Below are positions 1 to 8,364 of a DNA stretch of 38,551 nucleotides, in pieces (the stretch's first letter is position 1; each line of letters opens with the position of its first letter). Source of the stretch: JBCBSZ01 sp039818945 (GTDB taxonomy: Bacteria > Actinomycetota > Acidimicrobiia > Acidimicrobiales > Poriferisodalaceae); contig JBCBSZ010000064.1 in assembly GCA_039818945.1 (NCBI GenBank), positions 1-38,551 on the forward strand, read 5' to 3'. The notes below the pieces were generated by a model, which saw only the letters and a list, made by a program, of their open reading frames with translations, was not told where the DNA came from and searched no databases. The translations under genes and the position numbers were made by a program.

Positions 1-37
1 CGATGCCCGGGTCGTCGAGCTCCGGCTCGGGAACCAT
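1..37 (-). CDS. Possible 5' end of a minus-strand gene (partial)
   Basis: An ATG on the minus strand at position 37 opens a frame that runs off the left edge of the window after 12 codons (MVPEPELDDPGI). No clear ribosome-binding site precedes it and the fragment is too short to assign a family. The 50 bases between it and the next gene hold nothing else I can identify. It is reported only because this edge is otherwise unexplained. Confidence 0.25.
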   Translation of the reverse strand, partial: MVPEPELDDPGI

Positions 38-87
38 GCGCCCAGGCTAGGCAGAGCCGAGCGCCGCGCCGACGTCGGGCCGGAGTG

Positions 88-1116
88 TCAGTAGGCGCTC
101 AGGATCGGTTCGAGCTGCTCCGGGGTGGCGCCGTGGAGGATGACCGCGTCACAGCCGAGGGCCAGCTGTCCTCGCACCGCGTCGACGCACGCCTCCGCCG
201 AACCCGTGGCGCTCGCTGCGAGCCACTCGTCGGGGATCAGCGGTGCGATGCGCTCGAGGTCCTCGGTCGTGCCGATGGCGTCGAACGCGCCCGGGAAGGA
301 GCTCACGAACTCGTCGGCCCGGAAGCGCTCCAGCACGGCCGGATCCCATCGGTTGGTCGTGACCATCAGGTCGCCGTAGGCCTGGAGATAGGTCGCCATC
401 CGCCCGACGCCCTTGCGCAGTCGCAGCGCCTCGGGCAGGTGATCGCCGATGGTCGCGAAGCACGACCACACCCGGACGTCGTCCGGGTCGCGCCCCGCTT
501 GCTCGGCGGAGTCCCTGACGGTTCGTACGCACCGCTCGGTGGTCTCGTCCGAGAAGTAGGTGTGGAGCACGACCTCGTCGAAGCACCGGCCGCCGAGCCG
601 CAAGGAGTTCTCGCCGAACGCGACGATGTTCATCGGCAGGTGCTCGTCGAGGCCGGGGTCGAGGCGCAGGATCGGGAACGAGCCGGCCGGCCCCTCGTGG
701 CCCACGATGGTCTCGCCGCGGAAGAGGCGGCGCATCAGCCCGGCGAAGTCCTCCATCTGGGCGGTCGTGATCCGGCTCATGCCGTAGGCGTCCTGCATCC
801 GGGTGATGCCGCGCCCGATGCCGAGCACGAAGCGACCACCCGTGAGGCTCTGCATGGTGCGAGCGAACCCGGCGGTGACCATCGGATGGCGTGTGTTGTG
901 GTTGGTGGTGCCGGTCGCGATCGTGATCCGCTCGCTGACCGCTCCCGCCGCCCCGCACAGAGTCGCCGCCTCCTTCAGGTTGTAGCGCTCGGAGATGAAG
1001 GCCGTGCCGAGGCCGAGCGCCTCGCCGGCGCGCACCTCGTCGATCACGTCGCGGGAGCTGTCGGGCTGGCCGGCGAGGGCGTAGAAGCCCAGCTCGGGGT
1101 GCAGCGGTGCCGTCAT
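88..1116 (-). CDS. LLM class F420-dependent oxidoreductase (MSMEG_2249-like)
   Basis: A 342-residue luciferase-like (TIM-barrel) protein of the kind that uses reduced deazaflavin F420 as hydride carrier. The N-terminus ELGFYALAGQPDSSRD, the segment ATGTTNHNTRHP and the glycine-rich GGRFVLGIGRG are typical of actinobacterial F420 LLM enzymes, and I place it near the MSMEG_2249 subgroup. Substrate is unknown. The start is ATG at 1116; a longer frame reaching 1206 is rejected because homology begins at MTAPLHPELG and the extra 30 residues overlap the divergent gene. The upstream region shared with the plus-strand gene holds a perfect palindrome. Family call is strong; subgroup and function are inferred. 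Confidence 0.9.
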   Translation of the reverse strand: MTAPLHPELGFYALAGQPDSSRDVIDEVRAGEALGLGTAFISERYNLKEAATLCGAAGAVSERITIATGTTNHNTRHPMVTAGFARTMQSLTGGRFVLGIGRGITRMQDAYGMSRITTAQMEDFAGLMRRLFRGETIVGHEGPAGSFPILRLDPGLDEHLPMNIVAFGENSLRLGGRCFDEVVLHTYFSDETTERCVRTVRDSAEQAGRDPDDVRVWSCFATIGDHLPEALRLRKGVGRMATYLQAYGDLMVTTNRWDPAVLERFRADEFVSSFPGAFDAIGTTEDLERIAPLIPDEWLAASATGSAEACVDAVRGQLALGCDAVILHGATPEQLEPILSAY

Positions 1117-1161
1117 GGCGGTGATCCTGCCACCTCTCCCCCGCAGCGTCGCTCGATCGTC

Positions 1162-1184
1162 TAACGTCAACACAGGTGTTGACG
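1162..1184 (+). promoter_or_regulatory. Palindromic operator overlapping a TAACGT -10 box
   Basis: Two perfect 9-base arms, CGTCAACAC (1165-1173) and GTGTTGACG (1176-1184), are separated by AG. The left arm overlaps TAACGT (1162-1167), which fits an actinobacterial -10 element for the plus-strand gene starting at 1199. A dimeric repressor, most often TetR family in this arrangement, could block both divergent genes. The regulator is not encoded nearby. Confidence 0.6.
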
Positions 1185-1198
1185 AATGGGAGCACGGG

Positions 1199-1561
1199 AT
1201 GGCCAAGCGAGCGACGTACCAGGGTCCGGCGGAGGCGCTCGAGCGCTACGACGCCGTGGTCGCCACGATCGATGGCCTCGTCCGCAAGGGCGCTGCGTCG
1301 GCGTACACGTCGCTGAACGGCTGGATGACCAGCTTCCTGGACGGCGAGGGGTCGATGTGCCTCCGCCTCGACCGGGCCGATCGTGAGGAGTTCCTCGAGC
1401 GCTACGACACCCGCATCGCCCACCAGTACGGCAAGAACATGCCCGAGTTCGTCGTGGTGCCCGACGACCTGCTCGCCGACCTCGACGCCGTCGCCCCGTG
1501 GTTCCGGCGGAGCTACGACTGGGTCGGCACCCTGAAGCCCAAGCCCACGAAGCGGAAGTAG
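1199..1561 (+). CDS. Small TfoX-like / uncharacterised conserved protein
   Basis: A 120-residue cytosolic protein. Residues 35-65 (SAYTSLNGWMTSFLDGEG then CLRLDRADREEFLERY) and the C-terminal YDWVGTLKPKPTK resemble a widespread small-protein family related to the TfoX N-terminal fold; no catalytic residues are evident. ATG 1199 was chosen over the upstream in-frame 1115 because GGGAG lies about 8 nt ahead and the homologous part starts at MAKRATYQG. It diverges from the F420 oxidoreductase across a palindrome, so co-regulation with that enzyme is likely. Convergent with the P450 gene, 15 nt away. Function unknown. Confidence 0.75.
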   Translation: MAKRATYQGPAEALERYDAVVATIDGLVRKGAASAYTSLNGWMTSFLDGEGSMCLRLDRADREEFLERYDTRIAHQYGKNMPEFVVVPDDLLADLDAVAPWFRRSYDWVGTLKPKPTKRK

Positions 1562-1576
1562 CCACGGTCGGCAGGC

Positions 1577-2797
1577 CTACCAGTCGACGACAAGGGTCCG
1601 CGGACCCCGGAACGAGACGTTCGGGTGGAACTCCAGCTCCTGCCCGGGCACCAGCGAGAGCGCGGGCATCCGTTCCAGCAGCTCGTCGAGCACGACCGCG
1701 ACCTCGACCTTCGCGAGCGTCGCCCCGAGGCAGTAGTGCTTGCCCCACCCGAACGACAGGTGTCTGCGGCCGGCGTCGGTGCGATCGACGTCGAACGCGT
1801 CGGGCTCGGGGAACACCGCGTCGTCGCGGTTGGCGGCGCCGAGCAGCAGCAGGAGCTTGGCGCCCTCGGGCAGGGCCGTCCCGCCCACCTCGGTCGCCGT
1901 CGTGGTGACGCGTCGCCAGGCGATGACGCTCGAGTCGTGGCGGAGTCCCTCGTCGACCGCCCCGGAGATGGCGTCCCGGTCGCCGAGGAGCCGCTCCCAG
2001 ATCGAGCGATCCTCCAGGCAGCGGCGCACGGTGTTGGAGAGCAGGTTCGTCGTCGTCTCGTGACCGGCGAAGCTCAGGCCGTAGACGACGTGGGTCACCT
2101 CGTGCAGCGAGATCGCGGTCGGATCGTCGAGGTGGATCCGGAGGAGGTCGCTGGTGAAGTCGTCACCGCGCTCGGCGAGGCGCCGTTCGATGTGCCGCTC
2201 GCAGTAGCCCCAGTACGCCACGAGGTCATGGGCGATCTGCACCTGCTCGGCGGGAGTCGGATGGCCCCAGCTGAACGCCATGCGGTCGCCGCACCACCCC
2301 TTGAGCATCTCGGTGTCCTCCGGCGGGAACCCGAGCAGGGCGAAGATGATGCTCGCCGGCATCGGGAAGGTGAGACCCGCCACCAGGTCGGCCGGGCCGC
2401 CCCCGCTGCGCATCGACTCGATCAGCTCGACCGCCGTGGTGCGCACGATCGGCTCCATGGCCCGCAGCCGCTTCGGGCTGAAGCCCACCTGGTTGTGGCG
2501 GCGGATCCGCGTGTGCTCGGGGCCGTCGAGGTTCGACATCGTCTTGATCGGCCGGAAGCCGGTGGCGAGGACGTCGATCGCGGCCTGGTCGAGCGGGAGC
2601 AGCGGGTCCTGGGCGATGGCGGCGGAGAACGTCTCCGGATCCCGGAAGACGGCCTCGACGTCGGCGTGGCGCGAGACGACCCACATGTCGAGGTCCTCGA
2701 CGTAGCCGGGCGGCGCAGCCCGGAGCTCGGCGAAGGTCGGATACGGGTCCGCCAGGTAGCCGGCGGCGAACGGATCGAAGTCCACGGGGCAGCGCAC
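1577..2797 (-). CDS. Cytochrome P450
   Basis: A 406-residue soluble bacterial P450 (CYP), a haem-thiolate monooxygenase that would receive electrons from a ferredoxin/ferredoxin-reductase pair not present here. Visible motifs: I-helix oxygen-activation segment SFAGHETTTN, ExxR in EGLRHDSS, and the haem loop FGWGKHYCLGATLAK with the Cys ligand near residue 356. The GTG start at 2797 has GGAGGAG upstream; a longer frame opens at TTG 2827 but would place that Shine-Dalgarno inside the gene. It diverges from a LysR regulator 70 bases away, a common arrangement for a regulator and its target. Substrate cannot be inferred. Confidence 0.95.
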   Translation of the reverse strand: MRCPVDFDPFAAGYLADPYPTFAELRAAPPGYVEDLDMWVVSRHADVEAVFRDPETFSAAIAQDPLLPLDQAAIDVLATGFRPIKTMSNLDGPEHTRIRRHNQVGFSPKRLRAMEPIVRTTAVELIESMRSGGGPADLVAGLTFPMPASIIFALLGFPPEDTEMLKGWCGDRMAFSWGHPTPAEQVQIAHDLVAYWGYCERHIERRLAERGDDFTSDLLRIHLDDPTAISLHEVTHVVYGLSFAGHETTTNLLSNTVRRCLEDRSIWERLLGDRDAISGAVDEGLRHDSSVIAWRRVTTTATEVGGTALPEGAKLLLLLGAANRDDAVFPEPDAFDVDRTDAGRRHLSFGWGKHYCLGATLAKVEVAVVLDELLERMPALSLVPGQELEFHPNVSFRGPRTLVVDW

Positions 2798-2855
2798 CTC
2801 GGCATCGTCTCCTCCCGGAGGGCACAAGTGAAGCGAGTGATTCCGGGCATCGCCG

Positions 2856-2861
2856 TAAGCT
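2856..2861 (+). promoter_or_regulatory. Candidate -10 box (TAAGCT) of the LysR gene
   Basis: TAAGCT fits TAnnnT and ends 6 nt before the ATC codon at 2868, so a transcript would begin almost at the first coding base. No Shine-Dalgarno is visible in between. The same spacing recurs before several other genes in this window. Confidence 0.45.
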
Positions 2862-2867
2862 CAGCTC

Positions 2868-3782
2868 ATCCCCCCGGACCTGACGCTGCGCCAGCTCGCC
2901 TACCTCGTCGCCGCCCACGACGCCGGCACCATGGCCGCGGCGGCCGCGCAGCTGCACGTGTCGGCGTCCGCGGTGTCGCTCGGGATCACCGAGCTCGAGC
3001 GCCACGTCGGGACGCAACTGCTCCTCCGGAGCCCACACCGGCCGCTCGCCCTCACCGCCACGGGCCGAGAGGTGATCGGCGACGCCCGCCGGCTGCTCGG
3101 CGCGGCCAGGGAGCTCGAGACGACGGCGCGCTCGGGTGGCAACGAGCTGCTCGGTGCCGTCCGCCTCGGGTGTTTCCGCACGCTCGCGCCCATCCACGTC
3201 CCGCGGCTGGTCGCCGAGATCGGCTCCCACCACCCCGGCATCGAGCTCGACGTCCACGAGGCATCCCTCGCCGAGCTGTGCGACGCGCTCCTCGACGGCA
3301 CGTGCGACCTCGCGCTCATGTACGACCTCGACATCTCCGCCGACATCGAGCGCGAGCTCGTCGCCGAGACCCGACCGCACGTCCTCGTCGCCGCCGACCA
3401 TCGCCTGGCCGATCGACGCGCCGTCCGCCTGACCGAGCTCGCCGCGGACCCGATGGTGATGCTCGACGTCCATCCGAGCCGCCCGTACTTCACCGGGGTG
3501 CTCGCCGGGCTGGGCCTCACCCCCGAGGTCGTGCGCACGACGGGCAGCTTCGAGACCCTCCGATCGCTCGTGGCCCGAGGTGTCGGCTGGTCGATGCTCA
3601 TCCAGCGCCCGACGATCGACGTCAGCTACGAGGGCCTCCCCCTCCGCTCGCTGCCGATCGCCGACGACCTCTCCCCGATGCCGATCGTCGTCGCCTGGGC
3701 CGCCGGGGCCCGCCTCACCCGCCGGGGCGAGGAGATCCGCGCCCGGTGTCGCGACGTCCTGGGTGAGCTGTCCGAGAGCTGA
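2868..3782 (+). CDS. LysR-family transcriptional regulator with non-standard start
   Basis: A LysR-type regulator: N-terminal winged helix-turn-helix (LTLRQLAYLVAAHDAG, then AQLHVSASAVSLGITELERH) followed by a periplasmic-binding-like effector domain. The first conventional start is ATG 2931, but that would delete the first helix and half of the DNA-binding domain; homology reads upstream to about 2880 in the same frame, and an in-frame TAA lies at 2856. No ATG, GTG or TTG exists between. ATC 2868 sits 6 nt after a -10-like box and CTG 2880 is an alternative. I use 2868 while noting this may reflect a base error in an original ATG. It probably controls the divergent P450. Confidence 0.85.
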   Translation: MPPDLTLRQLAYLVAAHDAGTMAAAAAQLHVSASAVSLGITELERHVGTQLLLRSPHRPLALTATGREVIGDARRLLGAARELETTARSGGNELLGAVRLGCFRTLAPIHVPRLVAEIGSHHPGIELDVHEASLAELCDALLDGTCDLALMYDLDISADIERELVAETRPHVLVAADHRLADRRAVRLTELAADPMVMLDVHPSRPYFTGVLAGLGLTPEVVRTTGSFETLRSLVARGVGWSMLIQRPTIDVSYEGLPLRSLPIADDLSPMPIVVAWAAGARLTRRGEEIRARCRDVLGELSES

Positions 3783-3810
3783 CGCGCCGACGGGAACACC
3801 GGCTCCGGAT

Positions 3811-3858
3811 TGGGCCCTAAGGCCCATCCTCGTGCGGTCGACGCGTCCTACCTTGGTA
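3811..3858 (+). promoter_or_regulatory. Inverted repeats and -10 box upstream of pckG
   Basis: TGGGCC-CTAA-GGCCCA (3811-3826) is a perfect 6-base inverted repeat, and CTACC-TT-GGTAG (3847-3858) is a second one. The latter contains TACCTT, a TAnnnT -10 candidate about 35 nt before the GTG start. The first repeat sits where an upstream activator or repressor of PEP carboxykinase could bind. The binding protein is unknown. Confidence 0.4.
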
Positions 3859-3888
3859 GTGACCCCAAACCCCTCGTTGGAGGCACAC

Positions 3889-5733
3889 GTGGAAGCACCG
3901 CAGCACGTCCGGCACGCCGGTCTGAAGGACTGGGTGGCGGAGATGGCTGAACTCTGCCGTCCCGACTCCGTCTACTGGTGCGACGGCTCCCAGGAGGAGT
4001 ACGACCGCCTCTGCCAGGAGCTGGTCGACGCCGGAACGTTCATCAAGCTCAACGAGGAGCTCCGTCCGAACAGCTTCCTCGCCCGGTCCGACCCCAGCGA
4101 CGTCGCTCGCGTGGAGGACCGGACGTTCATCTGCAGCGCCAACAAGGCCGATGCCGGTCCCACCAACAACTGGGTCGCCCCGAAGGAGATGAAGGAGACC
4201 CTGAAGAAGGTCTTCACCGGCTCGATGGAGGGGCGCACGATGTACGTGATCCCCTTCAGCATGGGCCCGATCGGCTCGCCGATCTCACAGATCGGCGTCG
4301 AGATCACCGACTCGCCCTACGTCGTGGTGAACATGAACATCATGACCCGCATGGGCAACCAGGTGTACGACGTGCTGGGCGAGGACGGCGACTTCGTGCC
4401 GTGCCTCCACACCGTCGGCGCCCCGCTCCAGCCCGGCCAGGAGGACGTGCCGTGGCCGTGCAACCCGACCGAGAAGTACATCGTCCACTTCCCCGAGGAG
4501 CGGTCGATCTGGTCCTACGGCAGCGGCTACGGCGGCAACGCGCTGCTCGGCAAGAAGTGCATGGCGCTGCGCATCGCCTCGACGATGGCCCGAGACGAGG
4601 GTTGGCTGGCCGAGCACATGCTCATCCTCGGCGTCGAGGACCCCGACGGCGACAAGACCTACGTCGCCGCCGCCTTCCCGAGCGCCTGCGGCAAGACCAA
4701 CTTCGCGATGTTGATCCCGCCGCCGTCGTTCGACCAGAAGGGCTGGAAGGTCACGACGGTCGGCGACGACATCGCCTGGATCAAGCCGGGTGCCGACGGG
4801 AAGCTCTACGCGATCAACCCCGAGCGCGGCTACTTCGGCGTCGCCCCGGGCACGTCCGCCGAGACCAACCCGAGCGCGCTCGACTCGGTCGTGGCCAACT
4901 CCATCTTCACCAACGTGGCCCTCACCGACGAGGGTGACGTCTGGTGGGAGGGCCTCTCGGAGCCGCCGGCCCACGCGATCGACTGGACCGGGCAGGACTG
5001 GACGCCGGACAGCGAGACCCCGGCCGCCCACCCGAACGCCCGGTTCACCGCGCCGGCCGAGCAGAACCCGGTGATCGACGAGGCGTGGGAGGACCCCCGC
5101 GGCGTGCCGATCTCGGCCTTCATCTTCGGTGGGCGTCGCTCCAGCGTGGTGCCGCTCGTCTACCAAGCGTTCAACTGGGCCTACGGCGTGTACCTCGCCG
5201 CCACGATGGGGTCCGAGACGACGGCGGCGGCCTTCGGCAAGCGGGGCATCGTGCGCCGCGACCCGTTCGCCATGCTGCCGTTCGCCGGCTACCACATGGC
5301 CGACTACTTCAACCACTGGTTCGCCTTCGGGCGCAACATCCCGAACCCGCCCCGGATCTTCGGGGTGAACTGGTTCCGCCGCAAGGAGGATGGCTCGTTC
5401 GCGTGGCCGGGCTTCGGCGAGAACATGCGGGTGCTGCAGTGGGTGGTCGAGCGCTCGAAGGGCCAGGCGCTCTCCATCGAGAGCCCGATCGGCTGGATGC
5501 CCCGCTACGAGGACCTCAACTGGGAGGGCCTGGAGTCCTTCACCAAGGAGGACTTCACCGAGGCGATGGCCATCGACCGTGACGAGTGGGCCGAGGAGGT
5601 GCTCCTCCACGAGGAGCTGTTCATCCGCCTCTACGACCGGCTGCCCAAGGAGATGGTCGCCATGCGCGACCTGATCCTGTCGGCGCTGTGGCGCTCGCCC
5701 GAGCACTGGGAGCTGCGCTCCGACCCGACCTGA
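3889..5733 (+). CDS. pckG: Phosphoenolpyruvate carboxykinase (GTP)
   Basis: A 614-residue GTP-dependent PEP carboxykinase, which converts oxaloacetate and GTP to PEP, GDP and CO2 in gluconeogenesis. Length is normal for the monomeric GTP class. The P-loop FPSACGKTN has the hyper-reactive Cys267 and Lys269; the second kinase motif VGDDIAWIKPG and the nucleotide-site RRSSVVPLVYQAFNW are intact. GTG 3889 is chosen because GGAGG lies 5 nt upstream; the frame itself opens earlier (3580) inside the LysR gene. Transcribed alone: its own promoter region upstream and a long terminator hairpin directly after the stop. Confidence 0.97.
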   Translation: MEAPQHVRHAGLKDWVAEMAELCRPDSVYWCDGSQEEYDRLCQELVDAGTFIKLNEELRPNSFLARSDPSDVARVEDRTFICSANKADAGPTNNWVAPKEMKETLKKVFTGSMEGRTMYVIPFSMGPIGSPISQIGVEITDSPYVVVNMNIMTRMGNQVYDVLGEDGDFVPCLHTVGAPLQPGQEDVPWPCNPTEKYIVHFPEERSIWSYGSGYGGNALLGKKCMALRIASTMARDEGWLAEHMLILGVEDPDGDKTYVAAAFPSACGKTNFAMLIPPPSFDQKGWKVTTVGDDIAWIKPGADGKLYAINPERGYFGVAPGTSAETNPSALDSVVANSIFTNVALTDEGDVWWEGLSEPPAHAIDWTGQDWTPDSETPAAHPNARFTAPAEQNPVIDEAWEDPRGVPISAFIFGGRRSSVVPLVYQAFNWAYGVYLAATMGSETTAAAFGKRGIVRRDPFAMLPFAGYHMADYFNHWFAFGRNIPNPPRIFGVNWFRRKEDGSFAWPGFGENMRVLQWVVERSKGQALSIESPIGWMPRYEDLNWEGLESFTKEDFTEAMAIDRDEWAEEVLLHEELFIRLYDRLPKEMVAMRDLILSALWRSPEHWELRSDPT

Positions 5734-5754
5734 GCACCCTCGCCGAGGGGAAAC

Positions 5755-5804
5755 CGGTGCGCCGTGCTGCGAGTCGATCGCGGCACGGCGCACCGTCGGT
5801 TTTC
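5755..5804 (+). terminator. Intrinsic terminator after pckG
   Basis: A 13-base perfect stem, CGGTGCGCCGTGC (5755-5767) with GCACGGCGCACCG (5783-5795). It can extend inward by one G-T and four Watson-Crick pairs to 18 bp around the loop GTCGA, and is followed by TCGGTTTT. It separates pckG from coaE and is the clearest rho-independent terminator in the window. Confidence 0.8.
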
Positions 5805-5834
5805 GGCCCCGACCGACCATGACAGGATGAGCCC

Positions 5835-6461
5835 GTGCCACGCCGAATCATCGGGCTGACCGGGGGCATCGGCTCTGGCAAGAGCACCGTGGCCGGCCTG
5901 CTCGCCGACCACGGCGCCACCGTCATCGACGTCGACGCGGTCGGCCGGGAGGTCGCCGAGGTCGGCGGCGAGGCGCACGACGACGTCGTCGACCGGTTCG
6001 GTCGCGGCGTCCTGGGGTCCGACGGTGAGCTCGACCGAGCCGCCCTCGCCCGGATCGTGTTCTCCGACGAGGCCGAGCTGCGGGCGCTCGAGGCGATCAG
6101 CCATCCAGCCATCAACCGGACGCTACGCGGCATGGTGGACGAGCTCGAGCGGGACGCCGTCGTGGTGCTCGACATGGCGATCCTCGTCGAGTCGAACCTC
6201 GGTCGCTGGGGAGCTCGCCACGCCGACGGCTACGACACGGTGGTCACCGTCGAGGCGCCGCTCGCCGTCCGGCGGGAGCGGCTCGTCGGTCGCGGCATGG
6301 ACCCGACCGACGCCGAGCGCCGCATCGACTCCCAGGCCAGCGACGCCGCACGGCGGGCCGTCGCCGATCACGTGCTCACGAACGACGGCGATCTGGACGC
6401 CCTGCGCTCGGTCACCGCCGGGCTCTGGCCGGAGCTCTCCTCCCCCATCGAACCGCGCTGA
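5835..6461 (+). CDS. coaE: Dephospho-CoA kinase
   Basis: A 208-residue P-loop kinase for the last step of coenzyme A synthesis, phosphorylation of the 3'-hydroxyl of dephospho-CoA by ATP. The Walker A GLTGGIGSGKST is at residues 7-18, the substrate-binding VIDVDAVGREV follows, and the lid region contains GRGMDPTDAERRI. Length matches the bacterial family. Start is GTG 5835. The stop overlaps the next gene as TGATG, so the downstream methyltransferase is translationally coupled to it. Confidence 0.95.
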   Translation: MPRRIIGLTGGIGSGKSTVAGLLADHGATVIDVDAVGREVAEVGGEAHDDVVDRFGRGVLGSDGELDRAALARIVFSDEAELRALEAISHPAINRTLRGMVDELERDAVVVLDMAILVESNLGRWGARHADGYDTVVTVEAPLAVRRERLVGRGMDPTDAERRIDSQASDAARRAVADHVLTNDGDLDALRSVTAGLWPELSSPIEPR

Positions 6462-7100
6462 TGCGCGCAGCCCGCCGCCTGCATCCCGGCTGCGGCGCAC
6501 GACCACCAGCCGTCGACGGTGTCCTCGTCGGGCTCGACGTCGACGTGCACGCCCTCGCCGCTGCCCGCTCCGCTCGACCCGACGGCGTGTTCGTCCGTGG
6601 CGACGCATGTCGGCTCCCACTCGCGTCCGGGAGCATCGACGACGTCGTGCTCCGAGCGGTGCTGCACCACCTCGTGCCCGTCGACGCCGCGCTCGCGGAG
6701 CTGCAGCGCGTCGTGGCACCCGACGGGACGCTGACCGTCATCGACGGCGTCGCCCTACCGCCCGCGCGGGCCCGCGAGCTGAACGACGAGTTGGGTCGTG
6801 CGGGCAGGGAGCCCGAACCGATCCCCGGCTTCGATGTGGCAGCGCTGTCGGACGCCGTCACGTCGCACGGCTTCGACGTCGACTCCGTCCACCTGGACGG
6901 CACGGCGACCTTCGCGACCCGGCCCATCGTCCCCGAGGACTACGCCGTCCGCTCGAGGCTCGCTTCCTCGATGCTCCGCCCCACCTGCGGTAGGTCTGCG
7001 CATCCGCTCGCTCGCCGGGCCGCTCGGGCCACGCCTGGGCTCTCAGGTCACCGACCGCTTCGTGCTCGTCGCCCGGAGGTCGTCGAGGCGGTCGAAGTAG
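6461..7100 (+). CDS. SAM-dependent methyltransferase, probable frameshift near the 3' end
   Basis: Begins at ATG 6461 overlapping the coaE stop. Residues 8-100 form a class I methyltransferase core: HPGCGARPP (motif I), VGLDVD (acidic end of beta 2), GDACRLPLASGSIDDVV (motifs II/III), then VVAPDGTLTVIDGV. After FATRPIVPEDYAVRS the reading frame has no stop and would run antisense through all of aroA to 8449. One frame over (+1), the sequence reads LAGPLGPRLGS then TDRFVLVARRS and stops at 7100, which looks like a natural methyltransferase C-terminus. I therefore infer a one-base indel between about 6915 and 6995, real or a sequencing error. It would overlap the aroA 3' end by 58 bases. Substrate unknown. 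Confidence 0.6.
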
Positions 7101-8338
7101 TCCGGGAAGGTCTTCGCGACGCAGCCCGGGGCGTCGATGACGATCCCCGGGTGCACCAGGCCCAGCAGCGCGAAGCTCATCGCCATGCGGTGGTCGTCGT
7201 AGGTCGCGACGGTGCCGGGCCGTGGCGCTCCCGGCTCGACGACGAAGCCGTCCACCTCCTCGATGGCGGTGATGCCGAGCCGGCGCAGCTCGCTCACGAC
7301 CGCTCCGATCCGATCGGTCTCCTTGCGGCGGATGAAGCCGATGCCGGTCACCCGCGTCGGTGTGGAGGCGAACGTCGCGACGGCGGCGAGGGTCTGCGCG
7401 GTGTCGGAGATGTCGGCCATGTCGACCTCCACGCCCCGGAGCGCACCGGTGCCGCGGACCTCGGTGTGGTCGCCGCCCACCTCGACCTCGGCCCCCATGC
7501 GAGCGAGGACGTCGACGAAGCCGAGATCGCCCTGCACGGTGTCGCGCCCCAGCCCCTCGACCCGGACGCGGCCGCCGGTGATCGCCGCAGCGGCGAAGAA
7601 GTAGGACGCGGCGGAGGCGTCGGGCTCGATGCGCACGTCGGCGGCCCGGTACCCACCGGGAGCCACGGCGAAGGATCGGTGCCCGGCCGCTTCGACGGTC
7701 GCGCCGAAGGTGCGCATCGTCGACAGGGTCAGGTCGATGTAGGGCGTGGAGACCGGCTCGTCGGTCAGCTCGATGCGCATGCCGCCGGTCGCACACGGAG
7801 CCGACAGCAGCAGGCCCGACAGGAACTGGCTGCTCACCGAGCCGGCCAAGCGGACGGTGCCGCCGGGCAACGCGCCCGTGGCCTGCACGGTGAGCGGCAA
7901 CGAGCGCCCCTCGACCGTCACCCCCACGGCTTCGAGCGCGTCGACCAGGGTGTCGAAGGGGCGGGCACGGAGCTGCTCGTGGCCGTCGAGCACGTAGGTG
8001 CCCTCGCCGCAGGCCAGCATCGGGAGGACGAACCGCCCGGTGGTGCCGGACTGGCGAGCGTCCACGTGAGCGGGCCCTGGCGGCAGCGAGCCGGCGACGC
8101 CAGTCACCACGACCGACGGGGCCTCGCGATCGAGGGCGAGCTCGAGCCCGAGGTCGGCGAGCACGCCGCACATCGCCTCGGTGTCGTCTGCCACGAGGAC
8201 CCCGTCGAGCCGGCTGGTGCCGGCGGCGAGCGCGGCGCACACGAGCGCACGGTTCGTGTGGCTCTTCGATCCGGGCACCACGACGGTGGCGTCGGGTGGA
8301 CGGTCGAGCGGCGAGATCGCGAGCTGTGGGGGCAGCAC
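7043..8338 (-). CDS. aroA: 3-phosphoshikimate 1-carboxyvinyltransferase (EPSP synthase)
   Basis: A 431-residue EPSP synthase, transferring enolpyruvate from PEP to shikimate 3-phosphate in aromatic amino acid synthesis. Motifs in order: VPGSKSHTNRA (residues 21-31), DARQSGTTGRF in place of the usual NAGTA loop, EPDASAASYFF, RRKETDRIG and DDHRMAMSFALLG. All substrate-binding signatures are present. GTG start at 8338. It lies 26 bases downstream of the MBL-fold gene on the same strand and may be co-transcribed with it. Confidence 0.96.
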   Translation of the reverse strand: MLPPQLAISPLDRPPDATVVVPGSKSHTNRALVCAALAAGTSRLDGVLVADDTEAMCGVLADLGLELALDREAPSVVVTGVAGSLPPGPAHVDARQSGTTGRFVLPMLACGEGTYVLDGHEQLRARPFDTLVDALEAVGVTVEGRSLPLTVQATGALPGGTVRLAGSVSSQFLSGLLLSAPCATGGMRIELTDEPVSTPYIDLTLSTMRTFGATVEAAGHRSFAVAPGGYRAADVRIEPDASAASYFFAAAAITGGRVRVEGLGRDTVQGDLGFVDVLARMGAEVEVGGDHTEVRGTGALRGVEVDMADISDTAQTLAAVATFASTPTRVTGIGFIRRKETDRIGAVVSELRRLGITAIEEVDGFVVEPGAPRPGTVATYDDHRMAMSFALLGLVHPGIVIDAPGCVAKTFPDYFDRLDDLRATSTKRSVT

Positions 8339-8364
8339 GCACCGCAGTGTGGCCGATGCCGGCC

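Noticed and set aside
1625..3766. Long plus-strand frame (713 codons) opposite the P450 gene
   Set aside because: It is antisense to a clear P450 and then in another frame of the LysR gene; its composition (Arg, Glu, Gly, His, Val) is the usual shadow of GC-rich coding DNA.
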